A stretch of 64,000 bases of DNA from JAJPHF01 sp035293805 (GCA_035293805.1 DATGMD010000042.1:1-64000); one strand, 5' to 3'. Counted from the stretch's first letter, positions 26,626 through 34,302 are shown. Notes: generated by a model from the letters alone, not told the origin. Made by a program: numbers and translations.

Positions 26626-27240
26626 ATGCGCGTGATCGCCGGAAGCGCGCGCGGCGCCCCCTTACGGGTGCCGCCCGACGCCGAGCTGCGCCCGACCGCC
26701 GACAAGCTAAAGGGCGCCATCTTCTCCATGCTCGAGGCCGAGGCCTACAAGCGCGAGGTGTTGCCCCCCCCCGACGCGCCCGACAGCGCCATGCTGGCCG
26801 GCGTCGCCTGGCCGGTCGTCCTCGACCTGTACGCCGGCTCGGGCGCGCTCGGCATCGAGGCGCTCAGCCGCGGCGCCCGCTGGGCCGACTTCGTCGAGCA
26901 CGACGCGGCCGCGCGCAAGGCGCTGCGCGCCAACCTCGAGCGCACCCGCCTGGCCGATCGGGCGGCCGTCCACGCGATGACGGCCGCGACGGCCGTCTCG
27001 ACGTGGACCCGGCCCTATGATTTAATATTGCTGGACCCACCGTATGCCGACCCGGGCGTGCCCGCGCTCTTGACGGCGCTCGGGCAGTCGCCCCTCGTGG
27101 CGCCAGGCGGCATCGTCGTCCTGGAGCACGCTCGGAGCTTCGTGCCGCCAGCCGTGGCCGGGCGGCTGACGCTCTACAAGAGCCGCCACCACGGCGGCAG
27201 CGGCATCACCCTGTACGTGCCGACCCCTGCCACGGAGTAG
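26626..27240 (+). CDS. rsmD: 16S rRNA (guanine966-N2)-methyltransferase
   Basis: RsmD methylates G966 of 16S rRNA in the 30S P-site region. The 204-residue protein has RVIAGSARGAPLRVP at the N-terminus, the SAM motif VLDLYAGSGALGIEALSRGA and the catalytic DPPY (LILLDPPYADPG). The ATG abuts a heptamer array and its first 12 bases are identical to those of fmt. coaD follows, a frequent neighbour of rsmD. A short insertion (KREVLPPPDAPDSAM) precedes the SAM motif. Confidence 0.95.
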   Translation: MRVIAGSARGAPLRVPPDAELRPTADKLKGAIFSMLEAEAYKREVLPPPDAPDSAMLAGVAWPVVLDLYAGSGALGIEALSRGARWADFVEHDAAARKALRANLERTRLADRAAVHAMTAATAVSTWTRPYDLILLDPPYADPGVPALLTALGQSPLVAPGGIVVLEHARSFVPPAVAGRLTLYKSRHHGGSGITLYVPTPATE

Positions 27241-27310
27241 TGCGCGACGGGCCACCGCGTCCGCACCGCGTCACGGTGGTCCGTGCAGGTCCTCGGCGAG
27301 GAGGCCTACC

Positions 27311-27799
27311 CTGCGCCGTGCCATCTATCCGGGGACGTTCGATCCCCCTCACAACGGCCATCTCGACATCGTCCACCGTACCGTCCGTCTGTTCGACGAG
27401 GTCGTCGTCGCGGTGTTTGACCGGCCGAACAAGAGCCTGCTCTTCGACACCGCCGAGCGCGTGGCGCTCCTCTGCGAGGCCCTTCGCGGCCTGCCCGCCG
27501 TGCGCGTGGAGCGCTACAGCGGCCTCACGGTCGAGTACGCCCGCGCCCAGCAAGCGTGCGCGATGGTGCGCGGCCTGCGCGCCAACCCCGACTTCGAGTT
27601 CGAATCGCAGCTCGCGCTCATGAACCGTCACCTCTATCCCGAGGTCGAGACGGTGTTCCTCATGACCGCGCTGGAGTACGCGCACGTCAGCTCGTCCCTC
27701 GTGAAGGAGGTCGCGCGGTACGGCGGCGACCTCCGCGGCCTGGTGCCGCCCCATGTCGCGGCAGCCCTGGTGCGGAAGCTCGGCAGCGGCCAGCCCTAG
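27311..27799 (+). CDS. coaD: Phosphopantetheine adenylyltransferase, apparent CTG start
   Basis: CoaD transfers AMP to 4'-phosphopantetheine in CoA synthesis. The sequence has AIYPGTFDPPHNGHLDIV (nucleotidyltransferase HxGH), VRGLRANPDFEFE and the C-terminal SSSLVKEVARYGGDL. No ATG, GTG or TTG lies upstream in frame at a suitable place. The frame enters at CTG 27311 (LRRAIYPGTFD), with a strong GAGGAGG six bases before it. Starting at the first GTG (27413) would delete the HxGH motif. From CTG the protein is 162 residues, the family norm. Confidence 0.93.
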   Translation: MRRAIYPGTFDPPHNGHLDIVHRTVRLFDEVVVAVFDRPNKSLLFDTAERVALLCEALRGLPAVRVERYSGLTVEYARAQQACAMVRGLRANPDFEFESQLALMNRHLYPEVETVFLMTALEYAHVSSSLVKEVARYGGDLRGLVPPHVAAALVRKLGSGQP

Positions 27800-27886
27800 G
27801 GCCTGCGGGTTTTCCCGACGTTCACCGGCCCCGCCCCGCGGGGCAGGGCCGGCGCGCTATACTGAGACGTCTCCGGCCGAGGGCGT

Positions 27887-28456
27887 GTGGCCAGCGGCCC
27901 GCGGCCGGCCGCTACCGGCGGCGTGGGCGGCACGCTCGGGCGACATGCGGATGCCCCGAAGGGGGGTGGCGGCATCGACATCCTGTACTTGCTGGACCGC
28001 CTCGAGGAGGTCCTCAACTCCGGCTCGCGCGTTCCGCTGTTCACCTCACGGACGATGATCGACGAGCAGGAGTGCCTGGACATCCTCGATCAGATTCGCG
28101 TGGCCCTGCCCGAGGAGATCAAGGGGGCGCGGCGCGTGAACGCCGAGCGCGATGCCATCATCGCGGAGGCGGAGGCGCGCGCCCAAGAGATTATCCGCGA
28201 GGCCGAGGAGCGCGCGGCCCAACAGATCGAAGAGCACACGCTCGTGCGCCAGGCCGAGCAGCGCGCCCAGCAGGTGGAGGCCGAGGCTAGCCGGCGGGCC
28301 GCCGAGATCGAGCGCGACGCCGAGGACTACGCCTACGAGAAGCTCTCCGAGCTGGAAAGTCAGCTCGAACAGCTCCTCCTTACCGTCCGCAAGGGTACAC
28401 GCGCCCTGCGGCAGATGGACGAGCCGCGCCCGCCACGCCGCCCCGGCGGCGGTTGA
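27887..28456 (+). CDS. SepIVA/DivIVA-like coiled-coil protein
   Basis: The product is dominated by a charged Ala/Glu/Arg coiled coil (ERDAIIAEAEARAQEIIREAEERAAQ) after a short conserved head (DILYLLDRLEEVLNSGSRVP). This architecture and the position between coaD and DUF177-rpmF match the actinobacterial SepIVA-type cell-division protein. The start is unclear. GTG 27887 is the first codon, but homologues begin at DILYL; a run AAGGGGGG precedes an ATC at 27974 that could be a rare start. A TATACT hexamer lies at 27858-27863. Confidence 0.75.
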   Translation: MASGPRPAATGGVGGTLGRHADAPKGGGGIDILYLLDRLEEVLNSGSRVPLFTSRTMIDEQECLDILDQIRVALPEEIKGARRVNAERDAIIAEAEARAQEIIREAEERAAQQIEEHTLVRQAEQRAQQVEAEASRRAAEIERDAEDYAYEKLSELESQLEQLLLTVRKGTRALRQMDEPRPPRRPGGG

Positions 28457-28483
28457 TGCGCCGGCCGCCCCCTACGGTATAAT
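28453..28483 (+). promoter_or_regulatory. Possible promoter upstream of DUF177-rpmF
   Basis: A perfect TATAAT (28478-28483) lies 19 bases after TTGATG (28453-28458). The spacing is long, but the -10 is consensus. A terminator-like hairpin begins about 20 bases downstream. Confidence 0.5.
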
Positions 28484-28503
28484 TCCGGGTATTGTTGTGC
28501 TAG

Positions 28504-28524
28504 CCCGCCGGACGGCGGTTTTTT
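28504..28524 (+). terminator. Intrinsic terminator or attenuator
   Basis: CCCGCCGGACGGCGG (28504-28518) forms a short GC-rich hairpin followed by six T residues (28519-28524). This is the clearest intrinsic terminator in the window. It lies between the TATAAT above and the DUF177 gene, so it may end the upstream transcript or attenuate the downstream one. A 16-base perfect palindrome follows at 28532-28547. Confidence 0.75.
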
Positions 28525-28567
28525 CGTGTCTGCCGCACGCGTGCGGCGCTAGCCCGTGAGGGCACCC

Positions 28568-29110
28568 ATGCTAGAATTCAACGTTTCCCAATTGCTGCTG
28601 GCCCCGCAGGGCGCCCGCCGGCAATTCGCCTTCGACGAGGAGGCCGCCGCGCTGCGCGAGCCGAGTATTGTCGGCAGGGTCCGCGGCGCGGTCACGTTCA
28701 CGCGCACACAGGGGATCTTGGTCGACTGCCAGTTCGACACGACTATGGCCCTCGAGTGCGGCCGCTGCCTGGAGCCGGCGATCGTCCCGGTCAGCGGCCA
28801 CTTTGAGGAGGAGTTCGCGGTCGCGTTCGACGTGCGCACCGGCGCGCCACTCGCCGCGCCCCCGGACGCCGAGGCGTTCACCATCGACGCGAACCATTAT
28901 CTGGACCTGGGCGAGGCCATTCGCCAGAACGTGCTGATGGCCGCGCCGCTGCAGCCACTCTGCCGCTCCGACTGCCGGGGCCTCTGCATCCGCTGCGGCC
29001 AGAATTTGAACGAAGGCGCCTGTGCCTGCGAGCCGTCGCAGGCCGACTCGCCGTTCGCCGCGCTACAGCAGCTATTGGAGCCGACCGAAGAGCCCACGCC
29101 GCCGGCGTGA
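28568..29110 (+). CDS. DUF177 (YceD-like) protein
   Basis: The 180-residue product has the DUF177 layout: LECGRCLEP in the middle and CRSDCRGLCIRCGQNLNEGACAC near the C-terminus, with cysteines that probably bind metal. DUF177 proteins are linked to 23S rRNA and ribosome assembly and nearly always precede rpmF, as here. I choose ATG 28568 rather than GTG 28556 because a GTGAGGG site precedes it. rpmF follows 21 bases later. Confidence 0.9.
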   Translation: MLEFNVSQLLLAPQGARRQFAFDEEAAALREPSIVGRVRGAVTFTRTQGILVDCQFDTTMALECGRCLEPAIVPVSGHFEEEFAVAFDVRTGAPLAAPPDAEAFTIDANHYLDLGEAIRQNVLMAAPLQPLCRSDCRGLCIRCGQNLNEGACACEPSQADSPFAALQQLLEPTEEPTPPA

Positions 29111-29131
29111 GCAGATCGGGCAGGAGGTACG

Positions 29132-29323
29132 ATGGGCGCCGTCCCCAAGCGTAAGATCAGCAACATGCGCCGCAAGAACCGACGCAGCCACCACCACATC
29201 ACGCCGCTGCCGCTGGCGCGCTGCCCGAACTGCCGCAACCTGAAGCCGACGCACCAGGTGTGCCCGAGCTGCGGCATGTACAAGGGCATGCAGGTCATCA
29301 CGGGCCACGCCACGCCCCAGTAA
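29132..29323 (+). CDS. rpmF: 50S ribosomal protein L32
   Basis: L32 (63 residues) has the N-terminus MGAVPKRKISNMRRKNRRSH and a four-cysteine zinc site (CPNC and CPSC, then GMYKGMQVI). AGGAGGT precedes the ATG at 29132. It lies in the conserved DUF177-rpmF pair. Fatty-acid genes usually follow; here fabG does, but plsX, fabH and fabD are missing from this position. Confidence 0.96.
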   Translation: MGAVPKRKISNMRRKNRRSHHHITPLPLARCPNCRNLKPTHQVCPSCGMYKGMQVITGHATPQ

Positions 29324-29359
29324 CGCGCCGCGCGCACAGGATTGAATGCTGAGTAGGAG

Positions 29360-30238
29360 ATGAGCGACGAGGGCTCGGCGGGCGCGGGCAGCAGCGCCTC
29401 TCAACACCCGGCAGCCGGCCGGGCGCGGCAAACCGCGTCCCGGCAAGAGCGCGTGGGCGAACCCTCGCAGCACTCAGCACTCAGCACTCAGCACTCGTTC
29501 GCCGGCCGCGTAGCGCTGGTCACGGGCGCATCCCGCGGCATCGGCCGCGCGATCGCCGAGCGGCTCGGCCGCGGTGGCGCGGCGGTCGTCGTGAACTTCC
29601 ACACCGGCGCCGCCGCCGCCGAGGCGGCGGTGCGCGCCGTGCGCGATGCCGGCGGCGAGGCCATCGCCGTGGCCGCCGACGTAGCCCAGCCCACCGAGGT
29701 CGATCGCCTGGTCGAGGCCGCCATCGCCGCCTTCGGGCGCGTCGACCTGCTCGTGAACAACGCCGGCATCACCCGCGACAACCTGCTGCTGCGCATGACG
29801 CCCGAGGACTGGCAGGCCGTGCTCGCCACCGACCTCACCAGCGCCTACCTGTGTACCCGCGCCGTCCTGCGCGGCATGGTGCGCCAGCGCTACGGCCGCA
29901 TCCTGAACGTCAGCTCGGTGGTCGGCCAGATGGGCAACGCCGGCCAGGCGAATTACGCCGCCGCGAAAGCCGGCTTGCTCGGCCTCACGCGCGCCACTGC
30001 GCGCGAGGTCGCCTCGCGCGGCATCACGGTCAACGCGCTCGCGCCCGGCTACATCACCACCGATATGTGGGCGACCGTGCCCGAGGACGCCCGCGCCCAC
30101 GTGCGCGAGCTGATCCCGCTCGGGCGCGAGGGCCGGCCCGACGAGGTGGCTGAGGCCGCCGCCTTCCTGCTCTCCGACGCCGCCGCCTACGTCACCGGCC
30201 AGGTGCTGAACGTCGACGGGGGGCTGGTCATGGCCTAG
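29360..30238 (+). CDS. fabG: 3-oxoacyl-ACP reductase with repeat-derived N-terminal extension
   Basis: FabG is an NADPH-dependent SDR that reduces 3-oxoacyl-ACP in fatty-acid elongation. The Rossmann motif (TGASRGIGRAIAERL), NNAG, the catalytic Ser and YxxxK (NVSSVVGQ, ANYAAAKAG) and the C-terminal GQVLNVDGG are normal. About 46 residues precede the usual FAGRVALVTG start. They include QHSALSTQHS, encoded by four CAGCACT heptamers. The ATG at 29360 has an AGGAG that abuts it with no spacing, and a GTG at 29453 is an alternative. Either way, some repeat-encoded residues are translated. Confidence 0.9.
   Translation: MSDEGSAGAGSSASQHPAAGRARQTASRQERVGEPSQHSALSTQHSFAGRVALVTGASRGIGRAIAERLGRGGAAVVVNFHTGAAAAEAAVRAVRDAGGEAIAVAADVAQPTEVDRLVEAAIAAFGRVDLLVNNAGITRDNLLLRMTPEDWQAVLATDLTSAYLCTRAVLRGMVRQRYGRILNVSSVVGQMGNAGQANYAAAKAGLLGLTRATAREVASRGITVNALAPGYITTDMWATVPEDARAHVRELIPLGREGRPDEVAEAAAFLLSDAAAYVTGQVLNVDGGLVMA
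29468..29495 (+). repeat. Four CAGCACT heptamers inside the fabG reading frame
   Basis: CAGCACT is repeated exactly four times (28 bases). An inverted relative (ATGCTGAGT) lies at 29346-29354, just before the fabG start. It resembles the other heptamer elements in period and in the CAGC core, but here it is within the coding region. Confidence 0.8.
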
Positions 30239-30294
30239 GGCCGGGGCTTGGTCCGGCACCCGCGGATCGACAGGCACGATGAACCAGCAGCACC

Positions 30295-30300
30295 TATAAT
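30295..30300 (+). promoter_or_regulatory. Consensus -10 hexamer upstream of nusB
   Basis: TATAAT at 30295-30300 lies about 100 bases before nusB. The hexamer 17 bases upstream (AGGCAC) is a poor -35, so an activator or alternative contacts would be needed. It is the best promoter candidate in the fabG-nusB gap. Confidence 0.45.
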
Positions 30301-30401
30301 CCAGCTACCGTGGTGCTGGCCTAGGGTTTGCGAGCGTGCAGGGCACATACGCGCCACCGCCGGCCACGCCCCGGGCGCGCCTGCCAGAGGGAGAGAGGAC
30401 G

Positions 30402-30896
30402 ATGTCGTCGGAGCCCGAGCGCGAACAGCCCGCCGCGGCGCCCGCGACGGCTCGCGGCCGCGGGCGCCGCTTGGCGCGCGTCCTCGCCTTCCAGACCCTC
30501 TACGAGATGGACGTCTCGCACCACCGGCCGGGCGAGGTGCTGCAGCGACTGCTCGACGAGCAACAGCCCGCTGCCGAGGCCGGCGCGTTCGCCCGTGAGC
30601 TGGTGGCCGGCGTGCTGCGCCACCGCGCCGCCATCGACGACCAGATTCACACCAGCGCCCCGGCCTATCCGCTCGCCCAGATGTCGCCGGTCGACCGCAA
30701 CATCCTGCGGATAGGGATCTACGAATGCCTGTATACTAGCCAGCAGGTGCCGGCGCGCGTGGCGATCAACGAGGCCGTCGAGCTGGCCAAGCGTTACGGC
30801 AGCGACAGCACCCCGCGCTTCGTGAACGGGGTGCTCGGACACCTGATTCGCGGCGAGCCGGAGCCCGCCGACCGCGAGGCCCCGGACGCACCGTAG
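30402..30896 (+). CDS. nusB: Transcription antitermination factor NusB
   Basis: NusB (164 residues) binds boxA RNA with S10 during rRNA antitermination. The all-helical family sequence is recognisable: RRLARVLAFQTLYEMD, MSPVDRNILRIGIYE and VAINEAVELAKRYGSDSTPRFVNGVL. The ATG at 30402 has AGAGGA upstream; an earlier in-frame ATG at 30336 adds 22 unlikely residues. acpP follows after about 90 bases. Confidence 0.95.
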   Translation: MSSEPEREQPAAAPATARGRGRRLARVLAFQTLYEMDVSHHRPGEVLQRLLDEQQPAAEAGAFARELVAGVLRHRAAIDDQIHTSAPAYPLAQMSPVDRNILRIGIYECLYTSQQVPARVAINEAVELAKRYGSDSTPRFVNGVLGHLIRGEPEPADREAPDAP

Positions 30897-30985
30897 GCGT
30901 GCCGGCGCGAGGTCCTGGCCGCGCACCGGCATCCCCGGCCCGGCAAGACAGCTGGCGATCCCATCGCAATTTGGGAGGCGCTCGA

Positions 30986-31225
30986 GTGAGCATGACCCCT
31001 GAGGAACGACTGAAGAAGATCATTGCCGAGCAGCTCAGCGTCAACGAGGAGGACATCACGCCCGACGCATCCTTCATCGAGGACCTGAACGCCGACTCGC
31101 TCGACCTCGTCGAGCTGATCATGTCGCTCGAAGAGGAGTTCGGGGTAAAAATCTCGGACGAGGATGCCGAGAAGATCCAGACGGTGCAGGATGCCATGGA
31201 CTACCTGAACGAGCACATGGGCTAG
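30986..31225 (+). CDS. acpP: Acyl carrier protein
   Basis: This 79-residue acidic protein carries growing acyl chains on phosphopantetheine attached to Ser38 of the DSL motif (EDLNADSLDLVELIM). GTG 30986 has GGGAGG seven bases upstream and is a better start than ATG 30992. The following 226 bases up to tatC are GC-rich, and I see no gene or clear signal in them. rnc and fabF, frequent downstream neighbours, are absent. Confidence 0.96.
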   Translation: MSMTPEERLKKIIAEQLSVNEEDITPDASFIEDLNADSLDLVELIMSLEEEFGVKISDEDAEKIQTVQDAMDYLNEHMG

Positions 31226-31451
31226 CCAGCGCCCCCGGGCACCGTGAAGGCGCGTGCCCGCCCGCCCGCGGCCCCGAAGGGTCTGCCGGGCAGCGTCGCG
31301 CCAGGCGCGTGGAGCGATTCCCCACCCGCCAGCGCCCGCGGGGCCGACGGCTCGCAGCTATCGCCGGGCCTGCCCCGGCTTCACCCCTCCCACCATGCGC
31401 CCGCCGTAGCGTGCTAGCCGCGGCGGCCGCGACGAGACGTCGGAGAGTACC

Positions 31452-32255
31452 GTGAGCGCCCAGGCGCCAACCCCCGAGACCCCGAACGACCCGCCGCCCG
31501 CCGAGACGGCCAGCCCGGCCGTGCCGCCGCTGAACGGCTCCAGCCCGCCCGAAGCGGGCACGATGACTATCATCGAGCACCTCGAGGAGCTACGCCAGCG
31601 CATCATCATCGCCGGCGCGTCGCTCCTCGTCGGCATGGTCATCGCCGCCTTCCTGCTCACCACGCGCGTCATGGAGCTGCTCGTCGAGCTGGCCAAGGAG
31701 GCCACCGGCCACGCGCCCATCAACATCAACCCGCCCGAGATCTTCATCGCCTACCTGAAGGTCACGCTGTTCACCGGCGTGGCGCTCGCCATGCCGGTCA
31801 TCATCTACGAAGCCTTCATGTTCGTCGTGCCCGCGCTCACCCCCAAGGAGAAGCGCCTCGCGCTCATCTTCGTGCCCGGCGCCACGCTCGCCTTCGCCGT
31901 CGGCGTCGTCTTCGGCTATCTCGTGCTGGTGCGCCAGGCCTTGATCTTCCTGGGCGGCTTCAGCGCCGGCCTGATCGATCCCCTGTGGACCATCGGCCCC
32001 TACCTGAGCTTCGTCACAACCTTCCTGTTCTGGATCGGCGTGTCGTTCGAGACGCCACTCGTGATCCTGTTCCTCACGAAGGTCGGCGTCGTGCGGCGCC
32101 AGCAGCTCACGCGCTACCGCAAGTACGCCCTCCTCGCCGTGTTCGTCATCGCGGCGATCATCACGCCCACGCCCGACCCCTTCAACCAGACGCTCGTCGC
32201 CGTGCCGCTGTACCTCCTCTACGAGCTGGGGCTGCTGCTCGCCCGCTGGGCGTGA
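31452..32255 (+). CDS. tatC: Sec-independent protein translocase TatC
   Basis: TatC is the twin-arginine signal receptor of the Tat pathway. The 267-residue protein has a Pro-rich cytoplasmic N-terminus (about 36 residues), the conserved TIIEHLEELRQRIIIA, six hydrophobic segments, and FVVPALTPKEKRL. The conserved Glu in the fourth region (GVSFETPLVI) is retained. It starts at GTG 31452 after GGAGAG. Its stop overlaps the next gene's start (GTGA). The TatA partner is at 59.9 kb, and no tatB is seen. Confidence 0.95.
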   Translation: MSAQAPTPETPNDPPPAETASPAVPPLNGSSPPEAGTMTIIEHLEELRQRIIIAGASLLVGMVIAAFLLTTRVMELLVELAKEATGHAPININPPEIFIAYLKVTLFTGVALAMPVIIYEAFMFVVPALTPKEKRLALIFVPGATLAFAVGVVFGYLVLVRQALIFLGGFSAGLIDPLWTIGPYLSFVTTFLFWIGVSFETPLVILFLTKVGVVRRQQLTRYRKYALLAVFVIAAIITPTPDPFNQTLVAVPLYLLYELGLLLARWA

Positions 32256-33640
32256 GCCAGGTCGTCCCGGCCGCGGCCTACGACGAGGCGGTCGCCTTCA
32301 CGGCCGAGCGCGGCTGGCGTGTCGTCGTCGTGCCCCGCCCCGACAGCACCACGCTGGCGCTCCGCTGGCTCGTCGCCGCCGGCAGCAGCCACGACGACGC
32401 GCGGCCCGGCCTGTCGCGGCTCACCGAGCGCCTCGTCTACCAGGCGCGAGCGCCCCGCCGCCGCGACCTGTGCGCCGCGCTCGCCGCGCTGGGCGGGGAG
32501 GCCGCGAGCCAGACCACCCGCGAGTACGCCGAGTTCCACGCCCTCGCGCCCGCGCCCGAGTGCCACGCCCTCCTCGCTCTCCTGCCCGAGCTGGCCCGCC
32601 CGCCTGCGCTCGGCCGCACCGTCGTGGCACGCGCACAAGCCGCCCTGCTCGGCGCGCTGACCGTTCCCGCGCCCCCCGCCGACTCCCTCTGGGACCTCCT
32701 GCTCGCCGCCCTCTGGGGCGACCATCCCCTCGCCCGGCCGCCCGGCGGCACCCTCGCGAGCCTCGCTGCCCTCCAGCCGCGCCACGTCGCCGCCCACCAC
32801 GCCGCTCACTACGGCCCCGCGCGCGCCGTCCTCGCCGTGGCCGGCGCCTGCACGCTGGACGAGGTACGCGCTGCGGCCGCCGCCCTCCCCGCCTGGCCCG
32901 CGCCCCCCGACCCGCTCCCCGAGCACCCTGCAACCGCCGGCCCCGTCGCTGGCCAGGAAGTGGCACAACCCGCCCCACCCAGCGCCGCGCTCCCGCCCGC
33001 GCCCGCGGCCACCCCCGCGCTCGCGCCCGGCGTACCCAGCTTCCAGGGACCTGGCGCACCCATCTTCCAGGGGCCGGGCGCCCGCTATCGCTGGGCACCC
33101 GGCGCGGTGACGCGCGTCGCCGTCGCCGTGCCCGTCCCCGGCATGGCCCACCCCCACCACGCGGCGCTGCGCCTGCTCGACTACCTGCTCGGCCGGGGCG
33201 GCAGCGCGCGCCTCTACCACGAGCTACGCCTGCGCCACCAGCTCGCCTACACCTGCGGCTCCGCCTACATGCCCTACGCCGCCGCCGGCGTGTTCGCGGC
33301 CCACGCCATCTGCGCGCCCGACGACGCGCCGACCGTCGCCCGCCTCCTCGCTGACAGCCTCCTCGGCCTCGCCGCGACGCCGCCCGCCGACGCCGAGGTT
33401 GCGGCGGCGCAGACCCGTTACGCCGGCAACCTCCACCGCGCCTTCGAGACGAACGCCAGCCTGACCGCGATCCTCGGCGTCGAAACGCTCCTCGCCAGCT
33501 GGGAGCCGTTCGCCCAGAGTGCCGCCCGCGTCGCCGCCGTCACCCCCGCCGACGTCGCCGCCGTCGCCCGCGCCTACTTCCGCCCCGACCGCCTCGTCCA
33601 CGCGGCCGTCGGTCCCCTTGACCCCACCGTGACCCAATGA
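32252..33640 (+). CDS. M16-family peptidase homologue lacking the zinc motif
   Basis: The 462-residue protein has two M16-type halves. The N-terminal half shows RWLVAAGSSHDD, GLSRLTERLVYQ and GGEAASQTTREYAEFHALAPAP; the C-terminal half shows LRLLDYLLGRGGSARLYHELRLRHQLAYTCG in parts. In active M16 enzymes the second segment carries HxxEH; here it reads RLTER (residues about 56-60), so zinc binding is lost. A Pro/Ala linker with the repeated motif FQGPGA joins the halves. It is coupled to tatC by a 4-base overlap. It may be a structural or partner subunit like those of heterodimeric M16 proteases; no active partner is in the window. Confidence 0.8.
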   Translation: MSQVVPAAAYDEAVAFTAERGWRVVVVPRPDSTTLALRWLVAAGSSHDDARPGLSRLTERLVYQARAPRRRDLCAALAALGGEAASQTTREYAEFHALAPAPECHALLALLPELARPPALGRTVVARAQAALLGALTVPAPPADSLWDLLLAALWGDHPLARPPGGTLASLAALQPRHVAAHHAAHYGPARAVLAVAGACTLDEVRAAAAALPAWPAPPDPLPEHPATAGPVAGQEVAQPAPPSAALPPAPAATPALAPGVPSFQGPGAPIFQGPGARYRWAPGAVTRVAVAVPVPGMAHPHHAALRLLDYLLGRGGSARLYHELRLRHQLAYTCGSAYMPYAAAGVFAAHAICAPDDAPTVARLLADSLLGLAATPPADAEVAAAQTRYAGNLHRAFETNASLTAILGVETLLASWEPFAQSAARVAAVTPADVAAVARAYFRPDRLVHAAVGPLDPTVTQ

Positions 33641-33667
33641 GCTATGGTGCCGTCGCCCATCAGCAAC

Positions 33668-33673
33668 TACAAT
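33668..33673 (+). promoter_or_regulatory. Possible -10 hexamer before the 33742 gene
   Basis: TACAAT at 33668-33673 is in the gap after the M16-like gene and faces the following reading frame. The -35 region is poor. Confidence 0.35.
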
Positions 33674-33741
33674 TCAGCGCTCTGCATGCCAGCTAACCGA
33701 ACGGATGAATGGGAGAGACTCACTACTGGGGAGTAGCCTGG

Positions 33742-34302
33742 ATGTCGTTGCGCTCGCTTGGGACCAACCTCATAGCCGGGTTCTGCGCGGCTACCGTGCT
33801 GCTCTCCGGGTTCATCTCCGAAGTTTGGCCGCATCTCATCGTGCCCGACCGTAAGATTGCGGTCCCCACGCCGTGGCCTGATCCCGCGGCCCTTGACCTG
33901 CCTGTACCCTCGGAAGCCAGCGTCCTGGACGTTGGGCGTCCGGTGATAGCAACTGAAGACCATCCAAGAGCGGACGAGCGAGCAGGCCAGATGATCGAGA
34001 CGGATACCTGGCTGGAAGTTCCTGCATCGCCCACAGAGGTTATTGCGTTTTACCGTGACGCATTGATCGGGCGGGATGGGTGGCTCGCGGCAGGTGTAGG
34101 CGACCGCCGAGATCTCGATCCACGACGACTGCTCGTCTGCCGCAGTAGCCCATCGGCGTGCGTCAGCGTAAATGCTGCCCAGCTCGCAAACGGCAGGACC
34201 GAGGTACATCTTAGAGTACCAGGCGATCACGCCCGCACCGTCGGCTACCGAGATGCCGCACCGGAAGACTCGTGGTGGCGTCGACAATCGTCCCCTCGGT
34301 GA
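33742..34302 (+). CDS. Unknown membrane-anchored protein with an FYRDxLxxxxGW region
   Basis: I do not recognise a named family. The 186-residue product has one N-terminal hydrophobic helix (about residues 6-25), a Pro-rich linker, and a domain with TDTWLEVPASPTEVIAFYRD and then GRDGW, a pattern I associate with small extracytoplasmic domains in Chloroflexota. Two cysteines (LVCRSSPSACV) could form a disulphide. The ATG at 33742 has GGGGAG eight bases upstream and puts the helix at the N-terminus; ATG 33709 is an alternative. The DNA is less GC-rich than its neighbours. Confidence 0.6.
   Translation: MSLRSLGTNLIAGFCAATVLLSGFISEVWPHLIVPDRKIAVPTPWPDPAALDLPVPSEASVLDVGRPVIATEDHPRADERAGQMIETDTWLEVPASPTEVIAFYRDALIGRDGWLAAGVGDRRDLDPRRLLVCRSSPSACVSVNAAQLANGRTEVHLRVPGDHARTVGYRDAAPEDSWWRRQSSPR

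Noticed and set aside
31226..31451. Possible structured RNA between acpP and tatC
   Set aside because: The gap is GC-rich and can fold, but I recognise no conserved RNA motif and no terminator or promoter that would define one.
31985..32251. Extension of the M16-like frame into tatC
   Set aside because: It is a shadow of tatC; the GTGA overlap gives the natural start.
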